Shown: piece by piece, positions 8,101 through 9,880 of the stretch
How positions within the stretch are numbered: the first letter of the stretch is position 1
Layout: each line of letters starts with the position of its first letter
Assembly (NCBI GenBank): GCA_035537555.1
Contig: DATLMR010000250.1
Span: 1-9,880, forward strand
DNA: 9,880 nt
Direction: 5' to 3'
Source of the DNA: DATLMR01 sp035537555
Lineage (GTDB): Bacteria > Acidobacteriota > Blastocatellia > UBA7656
Made by a program: the position numbers and the translations under genes
Notes under the pieces: model-generated
What the model was told of the DNA's origin: nothing
Database searches by the model: none
What the model saw: the letters and a program-made list of their open reading frames with translations, nothing else

Positions 8101-8437
8101 TGCCCGCGAAATATTCGAGCCTTCCCGATTCGGCCAGGTGAACTGTAATCCGGCCGATCAGCCTGTTTCGCTCGCCCGGAGATATCCAGCTCACGTCTCT
8201 TTGCGCCCGCCCAAGCAAACTGACGTATAATTTCGGGAATGACGTAATGACCTGCTCAAGCCTTCGAGGCTCTCTTGAGCGCAACACCGACTGTAGCCTC
8301 TCGAACAGGACTTCGCCCGAGCGCAATGACGGAGCGACGAGATGGACTATGCCTGCGCCCGCCTCGATGGCATCGGCCGCTCGCGAGAGCAGGTGTTCAG
8401 TTTTGCCGGAGCTGGCGGGGCCGATCAAGAGGTTCAT
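5192..8437 (-). CDS. AddB-like helicase-fold / PD-(D/E)XK nuclease protein with Fe-S cluster cysteines
   Basis: A 1081-residue cytoplasmic DNA-processing protein resembling AddB, the nuclease and Chi-recognition partner of AddAB, which resects double-strand breaks for RecA. The N-terminus carries a P-loop (GPASSGKT, 6-13). DDFDFYSP at 212-219 replaces an active UvrD motif II, ALVCRSLPAYS at 344-354 and AIFVLGLVEGEFP at 605-617 match the vestigial helicase folds of this family. The C-terminal nuclease has H840, GTIDRID at 949-955, IDYKT with D965 and K967, and QLPIY at 985-989. Cys808 in the CPFRFF motif with C1061, C1065 and C1071 matches the Fe-S staple of AddB nucleases, here C-x3-C-x5-C. 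The start is fixed: an in-frame stop lies five codons upstream and the P-loop begins at residue 6. No AddA gene is adjacent on either side. It could be an orphan subunit of an AddAB-like complex or a stand-alone relative. The nuclease family is near certain; AddB identity is likely. Confidence 0.88.
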   Translation of the reverse strand: MNLLIGPASSGKTEHLLSRAADAIEAGAGIVHLVAPSLRSGEVLFERLQSVLRSREPRRLEQVITSFPKLYVSLLGRAQRDVSWISPGERNRLIGRITVHLAESGRLEYFAGTADCPGVASAISRLIDELWRAGTGPEEFSAAALTRSAKDRDLALVFTHYRQALSSSGLIDPEGAGLAAVRLLEGRTAAGKLVSREAREKIARSYSMIAADDFDFYSPVQVRLLSLLAAHGTEASATLTYEEGRSVHLWQEPTRERFRTAGVNLIRFSSRPGSALQLAAAGFMRDGPEGGSEEKLPENGKDGRLTASEVSILSAADRACEVRAVAREIKKLVLNHGVALDEIALVCRSLPAYSHVLERTFNECAIPLKIDSAQALSGNQLGVSIMRLLDLSSRGFPRRSVVDLLRSPYFDLTHVGLDASRVELLDAISLDQNVTRGHDLWMSALFSASTGSKARTAEADVSGNRDEPDEKRMGRYRSAALALEKFFYIVTPPGTGQRSEMAAFARRLLEILKVRERAAGSPFAERDLGALKAFEAALTDVSRDASDYAGAGDSDRAPNAELSWPQFYSELERAFNACTFERPHVRGPAVVAQEAHNLHPRSYRAIFVLGLVEGEFPAKSSETAPYTRNERAELRDSGIDLTESTSDAGADLLQFYKVISRCGERLYLSSPRTDSSGGELLRSYLIDEMISAGPVREYRINHSHKDAGERNPAEAASLDELALMCARSLRGAAQLSQRATAHDVLSRSLPAWNAALRGAAREADRILFRGSPAHRGLISDPSLKALLASKLGKNHLWSATQINDYGVCPFRFFAGHLLRLAPVNEPVEGFVSNRLGSAYHKILERYYSEGGAREENLDARVVDEYEEIAGKITEEVIGRMLEEGTIRSSPFLEFEKDFMKRQVARLIQAEERWRESEPARPSAFEVSFGLEGTPPLVIEDGDDEVRVCGTIDRIDESAEGCVVIDYKTRRTPVHYDDALNGRDLQLPIYMLAVSRAVTPGREVRSAYYLHINSRRKGSEFPGGDERLSLKAITDHAEQRIREYASGARAGEYPIRPNNRTCAPGCGFRLMCRVQSIGSDGN

Positions 8438-8448
8438 ACCAGGCGCGG

Positions 8449-8477
8449 ATTATAGACAAGTACCCGGCATCGCACAA
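8449..8477 (-). promoter_or_regulatory. Sigma70-type promoter for the AddB-like gene
   Basis: On the minus strand TTGTGC (8477-8472) and a perfect TATAAT (8454-8449) are separated by exactly 17 bp. The -35 matches the consensus at TTG only. Only 11 nt lie between the -10 and the ATG, so transcription should start about 4-6 nt before the start codon. That stretch has no Shine-Dalgarno sequence, so translation would be leaderless or nearly so. The position directly upstream of a securely placed start codon raises confidence. Confidence 0.6.
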
Positions 8478-8494
8478 CCGGGCGGGACTTCCCG
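8463..8494. promoter_or_regulatory. Two inverted repeats at the -35 region of the AddB-like promoter
   Basis: CCCGG (8463-8467) and CCGGG (8478-8482) flank the -35 hexamer with a 10-bp gap. Immediately next to them, CGGGA (8483-8487) and TCCCG (8490-8494) form a compact 12-bp palindrome with a 2-bp centre. Such an arrangement could be an operator for a dimeric repressor, but five-base arms of G and C arise easily by chance in this genome. I do not recognise a known LexA-type box in it. Confidence 0.22.
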
Positions 8495-8530
8495 GCGATT
8501 TCGGCGGCTTGAAGACCTGCTCTAACTTTA

Positions 8531-8549
8531 TTGGATTTTATTGGATTTT
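8531..8549 (+). repeat. Tandem 10-bp AT-rich repeat upstream of mutS2
   Basis: The unit TTGGATTTTA (8531-8540) is followed directly by a second copy matching at 9 of 10 bases (8541-8550, last base G instead of A). The preceding ACTTTA adds a partial third phase. The period is close to one helical turn, so both copies face the same side of the DNA. It sits in the 165-bp divergent region 54 bp before mutS2. The second TTGGAT could serve as a poor -35, with TAAGAT (8566-8571) as -10 at 19 bp spacing. An A/T-rich promoter element or a binding site is equally possible. Confidence 0.4.
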
Positions 8550-8602
8550 GTTTATTCCGGCGTCGTAAGATTTTCATTCGATTCCTTGCAGAAAGAACGA
8601 TC

Positions 8603-9880
8603 ATGGACCAACGCACGATAAACACCCTTGAACTCGACGCGCTCGTGGCGCTGCTGGCTCGCCACGTTCAGTCTCCGCTCGGGCGAAGGCGAGCCCTCGC
8701 GCTTCGCCCTTCGACCGACCGCGCGTGGATCAAAAGAGAGCTGGATTTAACGTCCGAAAGCGTGAATTACCTCGCGACAGGAGGCGCTTTCGGGCTTGGA
8801 GAGATAAGCGACCCCGAGCAATGGATAGAGCAGCTTCAGGTAGTGGGGACGAGCCTCGAACCCCTCCAGATTCTCAGCCTCCAGAGCCTCGTCTCGGTGG
8901 CGCTCGATCTTAGGGGCCAGTTCACGGAGCCGGGTGTAAAAGACCGATACCCCCGCCTTTCCGGTATAACCGAAAAGATACCCGATCTGAGAAGGATGCT
9001 ATCTTCGATTCGCGGTAAGATCCTGCCGACGGGAGAAATCGACGATAACGCCAGCCCGGAGCTGAGGCGGATTCGCCGCGAGATAAACGAACGCCGCACG
9101 AGGATCTATCGAAGCCTGGAATCCCTGATGAGAGACCGCGCGCCTTCCGCCATCCAGGAGGACTTCGTCACGATCAGAAACGACCGGTTCGTGATCCCCG
9201 TGCGTACGGACGCGAGAGGCCAGGTGCCGGGCGTCATGCACGGGCTCTCGTCGAGCGGCCAGACAACCTTCGTCGAGCCGCTCGGCGTAATCGACCAGAA
9301 CAACGAGCTGGTCCGATTGCGGGAACAGGAAGAGATCGAGATTTCCCGAATCCTGCTTGAGATCAGCGATACGTTGAGGGCAAATCTTCCCGCGCTCGCT
9401 TCGATGATCGAAGCCATAGCGGAGATCGATTTTTCTCAGGCAAAGGCGCGGCTCGCGAAAGAGTTCAACTGCGTACGGCCCGAGATTTCGGGAAGCGGGT
9501 TGCTCCGCCTGTCGGACGCGCGCCATCCTTTGCTCGAACACACGTTGAGGCAATCGGGCGGGACTGTCGTGCCGATCTCTCTGGAGATGGACGAGGAGCA
9601 CCAGACGATGGTTATCAGCGGCCCGAACGCGGGAGGCAAGACTGTCGTCGTGAAGACCGTTGGCTTAATCACTCTGATGGCCCAGATGGGCCTGCACGTA
9701 CCGGCGGCCGAGGGCGTGATGCCGGTCTACAACCAGATACTCGCGGACATCGGCGACCAGCAATCTATCGCCGCGAATCTATCGACGTTCACCGCGCACA
9801 TGCGGAATATCTCGGAGATGGCATCGGAGCTCGCTCCCCCGGCGCTCATTCTGGTCGACGAGGTCGGCACGGGCACGGAC
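8603..9880 (+). CDS. mutS2: MutS2 family DNA mismatch-recognition-like ATPase, 3' end cut off
   Basis: The first 426 residues of MutS2, open without a stop to the last base of the window. The N-terminus (TLELDALVALLARHVQSPLG) is typical of MutS2 and lacks the mismatch-binding domain I of MutS. The core/clamp region spans about 15-330, including a helical stretch rich in Arg and Glu (about 155-175) and the FVTIRNDRFVIPVR block (about 187-200) well conserved in this family. The ATPase begins with Walker A GPNAGGKT at 340-347, then the STFTAHM block near 395, and Walker B ILVDEVGTGTD with D419 and E420 right at the cut. Full MutS2 is usually about 770-800 residues and ends with a Smr nuclease domain, which would lie beyond the window. 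Known MutS2 proteins bind branched DNA and limit recombination, or act on collided ribosomes, depending on the species. The ATG has only a weak purine-rich upstream stretch (GAAAGAA). It is divergent from the AddB-like gene. Confidence 0.96.
   Translation, partial: MDQRTINTLELDALVALLARHVQSPLGRRRALALRPSTDRAWIKRELDLTSESVNYLATGGAFGLGEISDPEQWIEQLQVVGTSLEPLQILSLQSLVSVALDLRGQFTEPGVKDRYPRLSGITEKIPDLRRMLSSIRGKILPTGEIDDNASPELRRIRREINERRTRIYRSLESLMRDRAPSAIQEDFVTIRNDRFVIPVRTDARGQVPGVMHGLSSSGQTTFVEPLGVIDQNNELVRLREQEEIEISRILLEISDTLRANLPALASMIEAIAEIDFSQAKARLAKEFNCVRPEISGSGLLRLSDARHPLLEHTLRQSGGTVVPISLEMDEEHQTMVISGPNAGGKTVVVKTVGLITLMAQMGLHVPAAEGVMPVYNQILADIGDQQSIAANLSTFTAHMRNISEMASELAPPALILVDEVGTGTD

Noticed and set aside
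5192..8602. AddB-like nuclease plus mutS2 as a defence island or Cas4-like system
   Set aside because: Both are ordinary DNA-repair families. No CRISPR, restriction, toxin or mobile gene accompanies them, and the nuclease is far larger than Cas4.
1..9880. tRNA, rRNA, IS elements, attachment sites or CRISPR repeats
   Set aside because: Nearly all of the window is coding, and the gaps are too short and lack the required structures or repeats.

Overview
The window is 9.9 kb of GC-rich, densely coding bacterial chromosome. It contains six protein genes, two of them cut by the window edges, and short intergenic gaps (19 to 165 bp) that are locally AT-rich where promoters are expected. I see no tRNA, rRNA, CRISPR array, transposase or prophage gene. 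The gene content (a multidomain hybrid kinase, an eight-cysteine zinc-ribbon protein that I associate with deltaproteobacteria-like genomes, a ClC-CBS transporter, an AddB-type nuclease and MutS2) would fit a Desulfobacterota-like or related Gram-negative lineage. That taxonomic guess is weak.

Layout. Positions 2-1948 (+) hold the 3' part of a response-regulator/histidine-kinase fusion: REC, REC, PAS, DHp, ATPase. A 124-bp gap with two consecutive GC-rich hairpins separates it from a 94-aa cysteine-rich protein (2073-2357, +). The rest up to 8437 is on the minus strand, transcribed right to left: a 1081-residue AddB-like nuclease (8437-5192), a membrane-anchored protein with three BON domains (5069-4233) and a ClC chloride channel/antiporter with two CBS domains (4213-2405). 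A divergent 165-bp intergenic region then leads to mutS2 (8603 to the right edge, +), cut just after its Walker B motif. This last gene is clear even though it has no stop codon in the window.

How the genes work together. The BON and ClC genes are 19 bp apart and probably form a two-gene envelope operon behind their own extended -10 promoter. The AddB-like gene and mutS2 both act on DNA and are divergently transcribed. No AddA-type helicase-nuclease lies beside the AddB-like gene, which makes it a local orphan. The kinase fusion and the cysteine-rich protein need not be related.

Most notable points. (1) The kinase has Arg in place of the phospho-accepting His of its H-box and a shortened ATP lid, and its second receiver lacks the switch Thr/Ser, which suggests a pseudokinase scaffold. 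(2) The AddB-like gene has a consensus TATAAT only 11 nt before its ATG. An in-frame stop inside that box, and a P-loop starting at residue 6, pin the start codon, so a near-leaderless mRNA is predicted. (3) Two stacked hairpins sit directly in front of the cysteine-rich protein gene. I found no convincing evidence of a wholly new multigene system. The degenerate kinase and the uncharacterised cysteine-rich protein are the best leads.
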